From assembly GCF_000764655.1 (NCBI RefSeq), contig NZ_JRGL01000012.1:113448-177447 (forward strand): a DNA stretch of 64,000 nt, written 5' to 3'. The stretch comes from Aeromonas aquatica (GTDB lineage: Bacteria; Pseudomonadota; Gammaproteobacteria; Enterobacterales; Aeromonadaceae). Under the pieces are notes generated by a model. The model saw nothing but the letters and a program-made list of their open reading frames with translations. It was not told the DNA's origin and did not search any database. Shown piece after piece: positions 45,233-54,258 of the stretch. Positions within the stretch are counted from its first letter, which is position 1; the number at the start of each line of letters is the position of its first letter. Both the position numbers and the translations under genes were made by a program.

Positions 45233-45275
45233 GGCCTGTGCCCTGACAGGGCAAGGCCGATTCAGGGCACAGGCC
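45233..45275. repeat. 14-bp perfect inverted repeat upstream of the chemoreceptor
   Basis: GGCCTGTGCCCTGA (45233-45246) and TCAGGGCACAGGCC (45262-45275) around a 15-base loop, extended outward by GCCGT/ACGGC with a small bulge. It lies 145 bp before the chemoreceptor start, in the 326-bp gap after folE that otherwise holds nothing I can name. Confidence 0.6.
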
Positions 45276-45419
45276 ACGGCTACCCCTGGAACTCGCCCCA
45301 TCCCTGTCATCAGGATGTAGGCAGCTCAATGTACTGCTATGGATGGCAGGTATCCTGATCCGTGCCGGGAAGGCATAGCACAGACGAATACCACTCGCTC
45401 ACCCATTGCAGGACATGCC

Positions 45420-47069
45420 ATGAACACCATGACCATAGGTAAGAAACTCACCGCAGGCTTTGCGGTGCTCGGCCTGATGATGGCCTTTATCGGCGGCTTC
45501 TCGCTGCTGCAGTTTGGCAACATGAACCGGGCCGCCACCGGCTTCACCGACAGCATTCTGCCTGCCGTCGTCCGCACCAGCACCCTGGGTGAGACCATCA
45601 ATGCCCTGCGCCGGTACGAGCTGGATGTGTTCCTGGTGGCGGACGATCCCCAGCAGAAAGCCCATTACCGCGATGCCAGCGAGCAGAGCCTGCGCGAGGC
45701 AGAGCGCCAGATAGCGGCCCACGACGCCACCATCTGGGCGGAGGACCTGGAGGAGCGCCGCACCTTCGATACCGTCAAGGCGGACTGGAGCAAGTACGTC
45801 GCCCTGCATCAGCGCATCAGGCAGATGCAGGACGGCGGCCAGATGGCCGAGGCCCAGCGCCTGTTCATGACGGAGGGGATTACCCTCTACACCAGTCTGG
45901 CCAAGTCAGTGGCGGATCTCATTCAGATCAACCACGGCTATTCCATCAACTCCCGTGCCGCCGTAGTGGCCGCCTTTGACAGCGCCAAGCTCAGCATCAT
46001 CATCGCCCTGCTGCTGGGACTGGGGCTGGTGGCCGTGCTCTCCACCGTGCTGACCCGCCAGATCCGGGATCCGCTGGTGATGCTGGCCCGCCAGACCCAG
46101 CGCATCGCGAGCGGTGATCTCGGCAAGGGCGAGCTGCAGGAGTGGATCCGGGGCAATCGCTTCAAACGCGACGAACTGGGCCAGCTTGGCACCGCCATCG
46201 ATCGCATGCAGGGATCCCTGGCGGATCTGGTGAGCGAGATTTCGGGCTCGGTGAGCCAGCTCAGCAGCGCGGTGGAGGAGGTGAGCGCCATCTCCGAGCA
46301 ATCCGCCAAGGGCATGGCCAGCCAGCAGAGCGAGGTGTCCCAGGTGGCCACCGCCATGAACGAGATGCAGTCCACCGTCAATGAAGTGGCCCGCAACACC
46401 ACGGATGCCATGAGCGCGGCCAAGGCGGCCTCCCAGACCTCGGGCGAGGGGCACAAGGTGGTGGGGCGCGCCATCACCAGCATCGAGCAGGTGTCCCAGC
46501 AGATCGAGCAGGCGGGCGGCGTGGTGCAGCAGCTGGAGCAGGACAGCACCAACATCAGCATGGTGCTTGACGTTATTCGCGGCATCGCCGAGCAGACCAA
46601 CCTGCTGGCGCTCAATGCGGCCATCGAGGCGGCGCGCGCCGGTGAGCAGGGCCGTGGCTTCGCGGTCGTCGCCGACGAGGTGCGCTCCCTGGCCCAGCGG
46701 ACCCAGAACTCCACCGCCGAGATCAGCAAGATGATCGAGGTGCTGCAGGAGCGCACCGCCGAGGCGGGCAGCGCCATGCAACTGAGCCGCCAGCAGATGC
46801 AAAACAGCGTCGGGTTGGCGCGGGAGGCGGGCAACAGCATCGACAGCATCAACGGCGCCGTCACCCTGATCAGCGACATGAACACCCTGATCGCCACCGC
46901 CACCGAGGAGCAGAACGCGGTGACCGAGGAGCTTAACCGCAGCATCGTCAACATCCACAATGCCGCGGACGAGAATGCGCAGGGTGCCCAGCAGACCGCC
47001 CAGGCCTGCATCGAGCTGAGCAAGCTGGCGACCTCGTTGCACCATATGACCCAGCGCTTTACGCTCTAA
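45420..47069 (+). CDS. Methyl-accepting chemotaxis protein
   Basis: Transmembrane chemoreceptor, about 549 aa. First helix [20 protein letters not shown], periplasmic four-helix-bundle sensor (about residues 30-190), second helix [17 protein letters not shown], a HAMP domain, then the signalling domain with the hairpin tip [35 protein letters not shown], of which the core is highly conserved. It has no C-terminal CheR-docking pentapeptide. ATG 45420 has AGGAC upstream. The ligand is unknown. Confidence 0.95.
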   Translation: MNTMTIGKKLTAGFAVLGLMMAFIGGFSLLQFGNMNRAATGFTDSILPAVVRTSTLGETINALRRYELDVFLVADDPQQKAHYRDASEQSLREAERQIAAHDATIWAEDLEERRTFDTVKADWSKYVALHQRIRQMQDGGQMAEAQRLFMTEGITLYTSLAKSVADLIQINHGYSINSRAAVVAAFDSAKLSIIIALLLGLGLVAVLSTVLTRQIRDPLVMLARQTQRIASGDLGKGELQEWIRGNRFKRDELGQLGTAIDRMQGSLADLVSEISGSVSQLSSAVEEVSAISEQSAKGMASQQSEVSQVATAMNEMQSTVNEVARNTTDAMSAAKAASQTSGEGHKVVGRAITSIEQVSQQIEQAGGVVQQLEQDSTNISMVLDVIRGIAEQTNLLALNAAIEAARAGEQGRGFAVVADEVRSLAQRTQNSTAEISKMIEVLQERTAEAGSAMQLSRQQMQNSVGLAREAGNSIDSINGAVTLISDMNTLIATATEEQNAVTEELNRSIVNIHNAADENAQGAQQTAQACIELSKLATSLHHMTQRFTL

Positions 47070-47070
47070 G

Positions 47071-47226
47071 AACCTGTGCACGATCTTACTGCGAGGCCGT
47101 GATCAAGGCTCATGCGCTGCTCTTCACCTAGCTGACGACCTCTCGCGACAGCTCGTAGACAGGTTCGAAGTCGCGTTGTTGCCTCGCAGATAGCAGAAGG
47201 CCCCGTCCATTGGCGGGGCCTTGTCG
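47071..47226. other. Region after the chemoreceptor with terminator and inverted motifs
   Basis: GAACCTGT (47071) recurs inverted as ACAGGTTC near 47158, and TGCGAGGC near 47090 recurs inverted as GCCTCGCA near 47180. The two pairs cross rather than nest. It might be the leftover of a small mobile element, but there is no transposase. The stem AAGGCCCCG / CGGGGCCTT at 47197-47222 is a terminator. Confidence 0.35.
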
Positions 47227-47247
47227 TTTCTGACGGACTTGCTGGCT

Positions 47248-47750
47248 CAGCTCAATCCCACTATCTCGCCGTCGTCATCGATATCGATGTGGCGGATATG
47301 GAGTAGGGCAGGCTGCTGTGGTTTTGTCAGCTCAATCCCACTATCTCGCCGTCGTCATCGATATCGATGTGGCGGGTAATTGGGGCAGGCTGCTGAAACT
47401 CAGCTCAATCCCACTATCTCGCCGTCGTCATCAATATCGATGTGGCGGATATGGAGTAGGGCTGGCTGCTGTGGTTTTGTCAGCTCAACCCCACTATCTC
47501 GCCGTCGTCATCGATATCGATATGGCGAGTAATTGGGGCAGGCTGCTGAAACTCAGCTCAATCCGACTATCTCGCCGTCGTCATCAATATCGATGTGGCG
47601 GATATGGAGTAGGGCTGGCTGCTGTGGTTTTGTCAGCTCAACCCGACTATCTCGCCGTCGTCATCGATATCGATATGGCGAGTAATTGGGGCAGGCTGCT
47701 GAAACTCAGCTCAATCCGACTATCTCGCCGTCGTCATCGATATCGATATG
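47248..47750 (-). repeat. Seven tandem copies of the fhs 3' end (80/73-bp alternating)
   Basis: CAGCTCAATCC/ACC...CTATCTCGCCGTCGTC begins at 47248, 47328, 47401, 47481, 47554, 47634 and 47707, the last being the true fhs end. Spacings are 80, 73, 80, 73, 80, 73, that is three 153-bp composite units plus the gene end. The 73-bp unit keeps similarity to fhs over its whole length (its GGCAGGCTGCTG corresponds to GGCAGGCTGCCG in the gene); the 80-bp unit diverges in its right part. Each copy contains ATCGATATCGAT or a one-base variant, itself a palindrome. Confidence 0.92.
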
Positions 47751-49436
47751 ACGATAGGCGGGCAGGCTGCCGAGGCCCGGCATGGTCATGATGGGGCCCG
47801 CCAGGGCGTAGACGAAGCCGGCGCCGGCGCACAGCCTCACCTCCTCGATGGGCACCTCGAAGCCGGTGGGCACACCCTTGAGGGCGGGATCGTGGCTCAG
47901 CGACAGCGGGGTCTTGGCCACGCAGATGGGCAGGTGATCCCAACCCGCCTTCGAGAGCTCTGCGAGCTGGCGCTTGGCCTTGTCGGAGAGCAGGACGCCG
48001 CGCCCGCCATAGCCGCACTCCACCAGGGTGGCGAGCTTGGCGCTGAGGCTCATCTCGTCGGGGTAGAGCAGCTGGATGTCGCTCGGCTGCTCACAGGCGG
48101 CGACCACGGCGCGGGCCAGCTCGCTGGCCCCGGCGCCCCCTCGGGTGAAGGCTTCCGAGAGGGCGACGCCGCAGGCACCGGCGCGGTGCGCCTCGTCCGC
48201 CAGCAGCGCCAGCTCGGCCTGGCTGTCGCTGGGGAAGCGGTTGATGGCCACCACCACCGGCACACCGTAGCGGCGGGCGTTCTTGATGTGCCAGGCGAGG
48301 TTGGCGCAGCCCTGGCGCAGGGTCGGCAGATCTTCTTCCCCGAGGCTCGGGGGCAGCGGCTGGCCGGGGCGAATGTCGAGCAGGCCGCTGTTGGCCTTGA
48401 GGCTGCGCACCGTGGCCACCAGCACCACGCAGGACGGGCTGATGCCGGACTGGCGGTGCTTGATGTTGAAGAACTTCTCCAGCCCCATGTCGGAGCCAAA
48501 GCCCGCCTCGGTCACCACATAGTCGGTGAGGCCGAGCGCCATGCGATCGGCGATGACCGAGGAGTTGCCGTGGGCGATGTTGGCGAAGGGGCCGGCGTGC
48601 ACCAGCACCGGGGTCTGCTCCGTGGTCTGCATCAGGGTCGGCTGCAGCGCGTCTTTGAGCAGCACCGTCATGGCGCCTGCCACCTCGAGCTGTTCGGCGG
48701 TGATGGGGTTGCCGTGCAGATCCAGCGAGAGCTGGATGCGGCCGATGCGCTCGCGCAGATCTCTTAGATCGCTGGCCAGCGCCAGTATGGCCATCAGCTC
48801 GGAGGCGGCGGTGATGACGAAGCGATCTTGGCGCTCGACCCCGTCGCTCGGGCCGCCCTGACCCAGGGTCAGGTGGCGCAGGGCGCGGTCATTCATGTCG
48901 AGGGTGCGTGGCCAGAGGATGTTGGCCGGGTCTATGTCGAGGCGCGGCAGGCCGGTCCTGGCGCTGAACTGATCGCCGAGTTTATGCTCGTGGAACAGGC
49001 GGGCGTCCAGCGCCGCGGCGGCCAGGTTGTGGGCGGCACTGAGGGCGTGAAAATCCCCAGTCAGGTGCAGGTTCATCTCCTCCATCGGGACCACCTGGGC
49101 GTGACCGCCCCCGGCGGCGCCTCCCTTGACCCCGAACACGGGCCCCAGGCTCGGCTGGCGTATGGTGGCGATGCTGGACTGGCCTATGTGGTTGAGCCCC
49201 ATGGAGAGCCCCAGGGTCGTGACCGTCTTGCCCTCGCCGAGTGGGGTGGGGGTGATGGCACTCACCAGCACCAGCTTGCCGCTCTTGTGCGGCGGCTCCT
49301 TGAGCAGCGCCAGGCTGAGTTTGCCCTTGTGATGGCCCCGGGGGCTGAGCAGGGCGGCCGGGATGCGAAGGCGCCGGGCCAGTTCGTCGATGTGCAGGCG
49401 GGGGGACTGGCGGGAGATCTCGATATCGCTTAGCAT
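47706..49436 (-). CDS. fhs: Formate-tetrahydrofolate ligase
   Basis: Joins formate to tetrahydrofolate with ATP to give 10-formyl-THF, about 576 aa, family length. P-loop TPLGEGKT, then [20 protein letters not shown] and [16 protein letters not shown]. It ends [18 protein letters not shown] 49436 with GAGGTG 5 bases upstream is preferred over the frame to 49493. Downstream of the stop, six further copies of its last codons follow instead of a standard terminator. Confidence 0.96.
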   Translation of the reverse strand: MLSDIEISRQSPRLHIDELARRLRIPAALLSPRGHHKGKLSLALLKEPPHKSGKLVLVSAITPTPLGEGKTVTTLGLSMGLNHIGQSSIATIRQPSLGPVFGVKGGAAGGGHAQVVPMEEMNLHLTGDFHALSAAHNLAAAALDARLFHEHKLGDQFSARTGLPRLDIDPANILWPRTLDMNDRALRHLTLGQGGPSDGVERQDRFVITAASELMAILALASDLRDLRERIGRIQLSLDLHGNPITAEQLEVAGAMTVLLKDALQPTLMQTTEQTPVLVHAGPFANIAHGNSSVIADRMALGLTDYVVTEAGFGSDMGLEKFFNIKHRQSGISPSCVVLVATVRSLKANSGLLDIRPGQPLPPSLGEEDLPTLRQGCANLAWHIKNARRYGVPVVVAINRFPSDSQAELALLADEAHRAGACGVALSEAFTRGGAGASELARAVVAACEQPSDIQLLYPDEMSLSAKLATLVECGYGGRGVLLSDKAKRQLAELSKAGWDHLPICVAKTPLSLSHDPALKGVPTGFEVPIEEVRLCAGAGFVYALAGPIMTMPGLGSLPAYRHIDIDDDGEIVGLS

Positions 49437-49502
49437 CAGCACCTCGTTGGCATGTCTGGTTAAAACTGCGGCGAAGTCTAGAGGAATCAACAAGGTTATC
49501 CA

Positions 49503-49934
49503 ATGAGTAATGCTATTTTATCCGGTAGTCGTGAGCCCCATCAACACCCTGTCCTGCTGGATCTCAACGCCCTCTATCATCCCCCCAAGCGGCCGCTGAC
49601 CGCCCTTGGCATCGTCAGCACCCTGATCCCGCTGTTTGGCTATGGCTGGCAGGCGATGACCCAGGATCCCGAGACCCATTTTCGCCAGGAACTCGGCAAG
49701 CGCATCAACAAGCACAAGACCGAGGAGGCCAACCTCGTCCTGACGTTGCAACTGGCGGGGATGCTGGACTGCCACTGCCTGCACATCACGCTGCCCTATG
49801 CGCTGAGTGAGGAGCAGCTCGCCACCCTGCGGCGCCGGCTGCCACGCTGGCAGCTGACGATGACCGAACTGCTGCTGGTGGCCGAGCTGCCACGGCCAGC
49901 CGATCATAAAGCGCCCCCCCAGACCCACTCCTGA
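49503..49934 (+). CDS. Hypothetical protein, 143 aa
   Basis: Not recognised. It is divergent from fhs with 66 bp between starts. It has one possible hydrophobic stretch ([18 protein letters not shown]), then a charged segment ([16 protein letters not shown]) and a C-terminal half with [21 protein letters not shown]. The codon use is like its neighbours, which supports a real gene. Confidence 0.65.
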   Translation: MSNAILSGSREPHQHPVLLDLNALYHPPKRPLTALGIVSTLIPLFGYGWQAMTQDPETHFRQELGKRINKHKTEEANLVLTLQLAGMLDCHCLHITLPYALSEEQLATLRRRLPRWQLTMTELLLVAELPRPADHKAPPQTHS

Positions 49935-49998
49935 ACATCAGCCTCGCCTCCCGCCATGGGAGGCGAGGCCGCTTACATCATCGCGTTATCACCACCGG

Positions 49999-50901
49999 TT
50001 ACACCTCCCGATCCCAGTAATGAGGGGCGAGGTAGCGCTCTTGCACGAACTCGATGAAGCAGCGCACCTTGGCCGAGACGAAGCGGCGGTGCGGGTAGAG
50101 CGCATAGAGCCCCACCTGCCCCTTGTCCCATTCCGGTAACAGCGGGACCAGGGCCCCGGCGCGCAGCGCGTCCCCGACGATGAAGGTGGGCTGCAATATG
50201 ATGCCCTGGTGGTCGCAGGCTGCCCGGGTCAGGGCCACGCCATTGTTGGCGCGAAGCGGCCCCTGCGGGCGCACGCTCAGTTGCTCCCCATCCCGCTTGA
50301 ACACCCAGTCCGGCTGGGTCAGGGTGTAGATGAGGCAGTCGTGCTGCTTGAGATCCTCGGGGGTCTTGGGGCTGCCCCGGCGGGCCAGATAGGTCGGGCT
50401 GGCGCACACCACCAGCTTCATCATGGCCAGCGGCTTGGCCACCAGGGAGGAGTCCGGCAGGTTGCCGATCCGCAGCGCCAGATCGAAGCCTTCCTCCACC
50501 AGCGCCACCCGCCGGTCGCTGTACTCGATCTCCAGCTTGAGCTCGGGGAAGCGCTCGCGAAACAGCGGCAGGGCGGGGGAGAGGTGCAGGTAGCCAAAGT
50601 CCATGGGCACCGACAGCTTGAGGGTGCCCTGGGGCTGCTGGTTGTTGCGGGTGAGCTGGCTGTGGGTCTCTTCCAGCTCGGCCAGCAGCGCCTGGGAGCG
50701 CTGGTAGTAGAACTGGCCCGCCTCGGTCGGGTTGACCTGGCGGGTGGTGCGCGACAGCAGCCGGGTCGACAGGGACTCCTCGAGCTGTTGCATCAGCTTG
50801 GAGGTCATGGCGACCGAGATGCCGAGCTGATGGGCGGCCTTGGTAAAGCTTTGACACTCCACCACCTTGATGAAGGTGCGCATGGCGGCTATCTGATCCA
50901 T
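49999..50901 (-). CDS. LysR-family transcriptional regulator
   Basis: DNA-binding regulator, about 300 aa. N-terminal winged helix-turn-helix: MDQIAAMRTFIKVVECQSFT, then KAAHQLGISVAMTSKLMQQL. The rest is the LysR substrate-binding domain. The subgroup with SVPMDFGYLHLSPALPLF resembles the many AaeR/DsdC-independent, LTTR-type repressors of unknown ligand. ATG 50901 gives the usual start; the frame to 50949 is an extension. It is divergent from yceI, which may be a target. Confidence 0.88.
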   Translation of the reverse strand: MDQIAAMRTFIKVVECQSFTKAAHQLGISVAMTSKLMQQLEESLSTRLLSRTTRQVNPTEAGQFYYQRSQALLAELEETHSQLTRNNQQPQGTLKLSVPMDFGYLHLSPALPLFRERFPELKLEIEYSDRRVALVEEGFDLALRIGNLPDSSLVAKPLAMMKLVVCASPTYLARRGSPKTPEDLKQHDCLIYTLTQPDWVFKRDGEQLSVRPQGPLRANNGVALTRAACDHQGIILQPTFIVGDALRAGALVPLLPEWDKGQVGLYALYPHRRFVSAKVRCFIEFVQERYLAPHYWDREV

Positions 50902-51011
50902 ATTCCACTCTCGGTTGATAATTATTTTAATAAATCGATGATTATCCATTCCTGCTCGGAGGTTAGCATGTCAGGTATCGATATGACCCCCCCAATGAAG
51001 GAACGAACGGA

Positions 51012-51572
51012 ATGAAAATGACCAAGGCCCTGCTGGCTTCCTGCCTGTTTATGGCGGCTCCCCTGATGGCGGCCGATTACGATGTGGATACCGCCCACAC
51101 CACAGTCCAGTTCAAGGTGGGCCACCTCGGCTTCTCCGAGCTGGTCGGCCGTTTCAATACCTTCAGTGGCACCTTCAGCATGGACGAGGCCAACCCGGCC
51201 GCGGCCAAGGCGAGCTTCGAGATCGATGCCGCCAGCGTGGACTCCAACCACGAGCCCCGCGACAAGCACCTGCGCAGCCCGGACTTCCTGGACGTCAAGC
51301 AGTACCCCAAGATGACCTTCGTCAGCACCGGCTATGAAGGCACCAAGGACAAGGGCGTGCTCAAGGGCACCCTGACCCTGCACGGCGTCACCAAGCCGGT
51401 GGCATTCGAGCTGGTCCACATCGGCGAAGGCAAGGATCCCTGGGGCGGTTACCGCAGCGGCTTCAACGCCACCACCACCATCAAGCGCAGCGAGTTCGGT
51501 GTGAACTACATGCTGCCGGGCATTCCTGACGAGATGAGCATCAACCTGTTCGTCGAAGGCGTGCGCAAGTAA
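51012..51572 (+). CDS. YceI-family periplasmic lipid-binding protein
   Basis: Lipocalin-like beta-barrel protein, 186 aa, with a signal peptide (MKMTKALLASCLFMAAPLMA, cleaved before ADYDVD). Family motifs: DTAHTTVQFKVGHLGFSEL, KHLRSPDFLDVKQYPKMTF and GVTKPVAFEL. Relatives bind isoprenoid quinones or fatty acids. Its stop shares one base with the start of the next gene. Confidence 0.93.
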   Translation: MKMTKALLASCLFMAAPLMAADYDVDTAHTTVQFKVGHLGFSELVGRFNTFSGTFSMDEANPAAAKASFEIDAASVDSNHEPRDKHLRSPDFLDVKQYPKMTFVSTGYEGTKDKGVLKGTLTLHGVTKPVAFELVHIGEGKDPWGGYRSGFNATTTIKRSEFGVNYMLPGIPDEMSINLFVEGVRK

Positions 51573-52309
51573 TGGGCGTAGCACTCCTGTTGCAAACCTT
51601 GGCGGCCCCTTTGGGGGCCGCTTTGCTGTCATGGCGCTGGCCGAGGCTGGGGTATCTGTGGGGGGCGCTGGCGCTCTGGCTGGTGGGCTGCCTGCTCGGC
51701 GGCGCCTATGGCCTGCCGGTCAAGGCCTGGCAGTGGCTGCCGCTGTGCCTGCTGGTGCCCGCCATCGCGGCTCAGGTAGAAGACAAGCGGGCCGCCGTCG
51801 CGCTGTTCGCCGTGCTTGGCGCCCTGGTGTGGTGGCAGGGGCTGGCCTCGGTGCTTGGCACCGAGCCGCGGATCTGGCTGGCGCTGCTGCCCGCCATCGC
51901 CTGGTTCGGGTGGGCGCAGCTGCGCACCGACAGCCAGGAGGGGCTCGGCTTTGCGCTCGGCTTCATCTGGCTGGCGCTGGTCATCGGCATCGACGGCAGC
52001 CTGCTCATTGCCCAGCTGGGGGGGGCCCTCGCGGCCTTCGCCGGTTTCCGTGCCCTGCTCGGTGCCTTCGCCCGGGTGAAGGTGGCGCCGGCAGCGCTGG
52101 CGTTGGCGCTCGCCTTTGTGCAGATGCTGGCCTGGCAATACGTGGAGGTGCCGCTCATCGTGCTGCTGCCGGTCTGGCTGCTGCCGCTGCTGGAATGGGC
52201 CTTGCGCAACAGGCCCTGGATCCAGCGCTGGGCCCTGCTTGTCCTGGTGGCGGGCATCGGCGCCGGATTGAGTCTGTGGTGGGTCTGGCCGGAGGCTTCA
52301 CTGTACTGA
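51572..52309 (+). CDS. Multi-pass membrane protein of unknown function
   Basis: About 245 aa, almost entirely hydrophobic, with some seven or eight predicted helices (for example LGYLWGALALWLVGCLLGGA and LIVLLPVWLLPLLEWAL). I recognise no family. It overlaps yceI by one base (TAATG), so the two are translationally coupled and may act together. Confidence 0.75.
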   Translation: MGVALLLQTLAAPLGAALLSWRWPRLGYLWGALALWLVGCLLGGAYGLPVKAWQWLPLCLLVPAIAAQVEDKRAAVALFAVLGALVWWQGLASVLGTEPRIWLALLPAIAWFGWAQLRTDSQEGLGFALGFIWLALVIGIDGSLLIAQLGGALAAFAGFRALLGAFARVKVAPAALALALAFVQMLAWQYVEVPLIVLLPVWLLPLLEWALRNRPWIQRWALLVLVAGIGAGLSLWWVWPEASLY

Positions 52310-52431
52310 TTTTTGCATGATAAACAGGCGATTACGTTTATATTTGCATGCTCAGTCATAGTCTGCGCAGATAAAGATTGAGCGCCATTGTGGTTTCAGA
52401 TAAAAATGATTTCATTACGTCTTATCTGGAC

Positions 52432-52466
52432 GCAGACAGAACCCGGCCATGCCGGGTTCTGTCTGC
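52432..52466 (+). promoter_or_regulatory. 16-bp perfect hairpin 34 bases before the AdoHcy-hydrolase-like gene
   Basis: GCAGACAGAACCCGGC / GCCGGGTTCTGTCTGC with loop CAT. No T-run follows. It could end the upstream operon or act as a leader structure of the gene at 52501. It does not look like the SAH riboswitch. Confidence 0.6.
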
Positions 52467-52500
52467 CTGCATACTTGCGGCACAATAAGGAGGCGCACAG

Positions 52501-53622
52501 TTGCGCAGTCAAGGATCTGAGCATCTGTTTTTTCGCCATTTTATCGAGCAGGCGCGCCTCGAGGACCTCTGTATCCTGCTGGTCACCCATCTGCTCCCCG
52601 ACAGGCCCCATTTTATCCAGGCGCTCGCTCAAGTCGGACGGGTGGGCGCCATCTTGCCCAAACCCAAGTCGGTGCACGGACCCACCCTGAGCTGGGTCCA
52701 GCAGCACTACCCGGTGTTGCCCCTCGATCGTCACTGGAGCAACGATCCTGAGCAGGTGATCGCCCAGATAGCACCCCTGATCGAGACCCACGAGCGACTC
52801 ATCATCCTGGACATCGGCGGCTATTTTGCCAGGACCCAGGCCATCCTCGCCGAGCACTTCGGTGCGCGTTTCATCGGGGTGGTGGAGATGACCGAAAACG
52901 GCCATCAGCGCTACGAGCAGGAGGTGCTGGCCGCCCCCGTCGTCTCGGTGGCGCGCAGCCCGCTCAAGCAGGCCGAGGATATCCAGATTGGCCTCAGCGT
53001 GGTCTACTCCGCCGAATCCCTGGCGCGCACCCTCAATCGCACCTTCAACGTCTGCCAGGCCGCCCTGTTTGGCTATGGCAAGGTGGGGCGCAGCATCGCC
53101 CGCGAGCTGCGTTGCCGCAACTTGCACCTGGAGCTGGTGGAGACGGATGCCTTGCGCCAGGTGGAGGCGCTGTCCCATGGCTTCAAGCTGGTGGGCAAGG
53201 AGGAGGCGCTCGGCCGGGCCGAGCTGGTGATCTGCTCCACCGGCAACGGCTCGCTGGATCTCGCGGATCTGCAGGCGCTGCGCCCCGGCGCCATGCTGGC
53301 CTCGGTCACCTCCGCCGACGACGAATTCGCGTTTTGCCTCTCCCAGCTCTCCTGGCCGAGCGAGGAGGTGTGCCCCCATGTGCTGGCGCTCACCCGCCCG
53401 GATGGCAGCACCATCTTCCTGCTCAACCGGGGGGAGGCGGTCAACTTCGTTCACGGTGCCGTCATCGGCGAATATGTCTATCTGGTGCTGGCGGAGATCA
53501 TCGAGGGGGTGCATCAGCTGTCTCGTCAGGCCCCGGCGCCCGGCTTGTTCGAGCTGCCCCAGACCACCATGCAGACCATAGCGCGCCATTGGCTCGCCGA
53601 CTTTCACGGGGTTATCCAATGA
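52501..53622 (+). CDS. Adenosylhomocysteinase-like NAD-binding protein
   Basis: Protein of 373 aa that resembles S-adenosylhomocysteine hydrolase in its NAD-binding half: AALFGYGKVGRSIARELRC (GxGxxG), then LVICSTGNGSLDLADLQALRPGAMLASV in outline, and LNRGEAVNFVHGA. It is shorter than true AdoHcyase (about 430-470 aa), and the N-terminal substrate region is atypical, so the reaction is uncertain. The start is TTG 52501, fixed by AAGGAGG at 52486-52492. A SelW-like gene follows 77 bp downstream. Confidence 0.7.
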   Translation: MRSQGSEHLFFRHFIEQARLEDLCILLVTHLLPDRPHFIQALAQVGRVGAILPKPKSVHGPTLSWVQQHYPVLPLDRHWSNDPEQVIAQIAPLIETHERLIILDIGGYFARTQAILAEHFGARFIGVVEMTENGHQRYEQEVLAAPVVSVARSPLKQAEDIQIGLSVVYSAESLARTLNRTFNVCQAALFGYGKVGRSIARELRCRNLHLELVETDALRQVEALSHGFKLVGKEEALGRAELVICSTGNGSLDLADLQALRPGAMLASVTSADDEFAFCLSQLSWPSEEVCPHVLALTRPDGSTIFLLNRGEAVNFVHGAVIGEYVYLVLAEIIEGVHQLSRQAPAPGLFELPQTTMQTIARHWLADFHGVIQ

Positions 53623-53699
53623 AGGGGCGAGCCCCGTCCTCTTTGCATCCGGTGTCGCGGGCTCCCATCGTCCGCTGACCCTCTTTACGGAGTCCTCCC

Positions 53700-54011
53700 A
53701 TGACAGAACTGTTCACCGCCGTCGGCAAGCCCCGCATCGAGATCCGCTACTGCACCCTCTGCCGCTGGATGCTGCGCGCCGCCTGGCTGGCTCAGGAGCT
53801 GCTCTCCACCTTCGACAGCGATCTCGGCGAGGTGGCGCTGGTGCCCGCCAGCAAGGGGGAGTTCAAGATCCTGGTGAACGGCGTGCAGGTGTGGGATCGG
53901 GTGGCCGACGAGGGCTTCCCCGAGGCGAAAGAGATCAAGCAACGGGTGCGCGACATCATCGCCCCGGAGCGGGATCTGGGCCACGCGGATCGCAAGTCTG
54001 CCACAGAGTGA
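53700..54011 (+). CDS. SelT/SelW/SelH-family (Rdx) selenoprotein homologue
   Basis: Small thioredoxin-like protein, 103 aa. The redox motif reads RYCTLCRWMLRAAW, with Cys in the place where vertebrate SelW has Sec (CxxC form), so no selenocysteine is needed. VWDRVADEGFPEAKEIKQRV is family-typical. A terminator follows. Confidence 0.88.
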   Translation: MTELFTAVGKPRIEIRYCTLCRWMLRAAWLAQELLSTFDSDLGEVALVPASKGEFKILVNGVQVWDRVADEGFPEAKEIKQRVRDIIAPERDLGHADRKSATE

Positions 54012-54031
54012 TCTATGGTAGTAGAACGGAT

Positions 54032-54056
54032 AAAAGGGAGGCCATGCCTCCCTTTT
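54032..54056 (+). terminator. Terminator after the SelW-like gene
   Basis: AAAAGGGAGGC / GCCTCCCTTTT, perfect 11-bp stem with loop CAT. Confidence 0.85.
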
Positions 54057-54058
54057 GC

Positions 54059-54241
54059 TTATTGGTAGTCAGTCTGACTGTCACCCTGGACGATGATGGC
54101 ATGACCCTCTGCTGATTGAGGTAGCGCGCCCGCTTGTGGGGCCTGATGCGGCCCACCTCCACCCACGCCGGGCCGTCGATACCGTGGTTGAACGCGGGGG
54201 CGGTGCCAAAGTCCATGAACGGCACGCCCCCCGGCTCGCAC
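54059..54241 (-). other. Unassigned coding-looking remnant behind pepT
   Basis: A minus-strand frame between the SelW terminator and pepT reads VPFMDFGTAPAFNHGIDG and AWVEVGRIRPHKRARYLNQQ. It looks more protein-like than random, yet it has no good start and matches no family I know. It may be the 3' remnant of a lost gene. Confidence 0.25.
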
Positions 54242-54258
54242 AGCTCAGGGCTGCGCCG

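Noticed and set aside
47248..47750. Possible CRISPR array
   Set aside because: The spacings alternate between only two values and the intervening sequences are themselves repeated; the repeat is a copy of the fhs end.
47318..47791. Plus-strand ORF of 157 codons with an internal 51-aa periodicity
   Set aside because: It is produced by the 153-bp composite repeat (51 codons) on the strand opposite to fhs; it has no ribosome site and no family resemblance.
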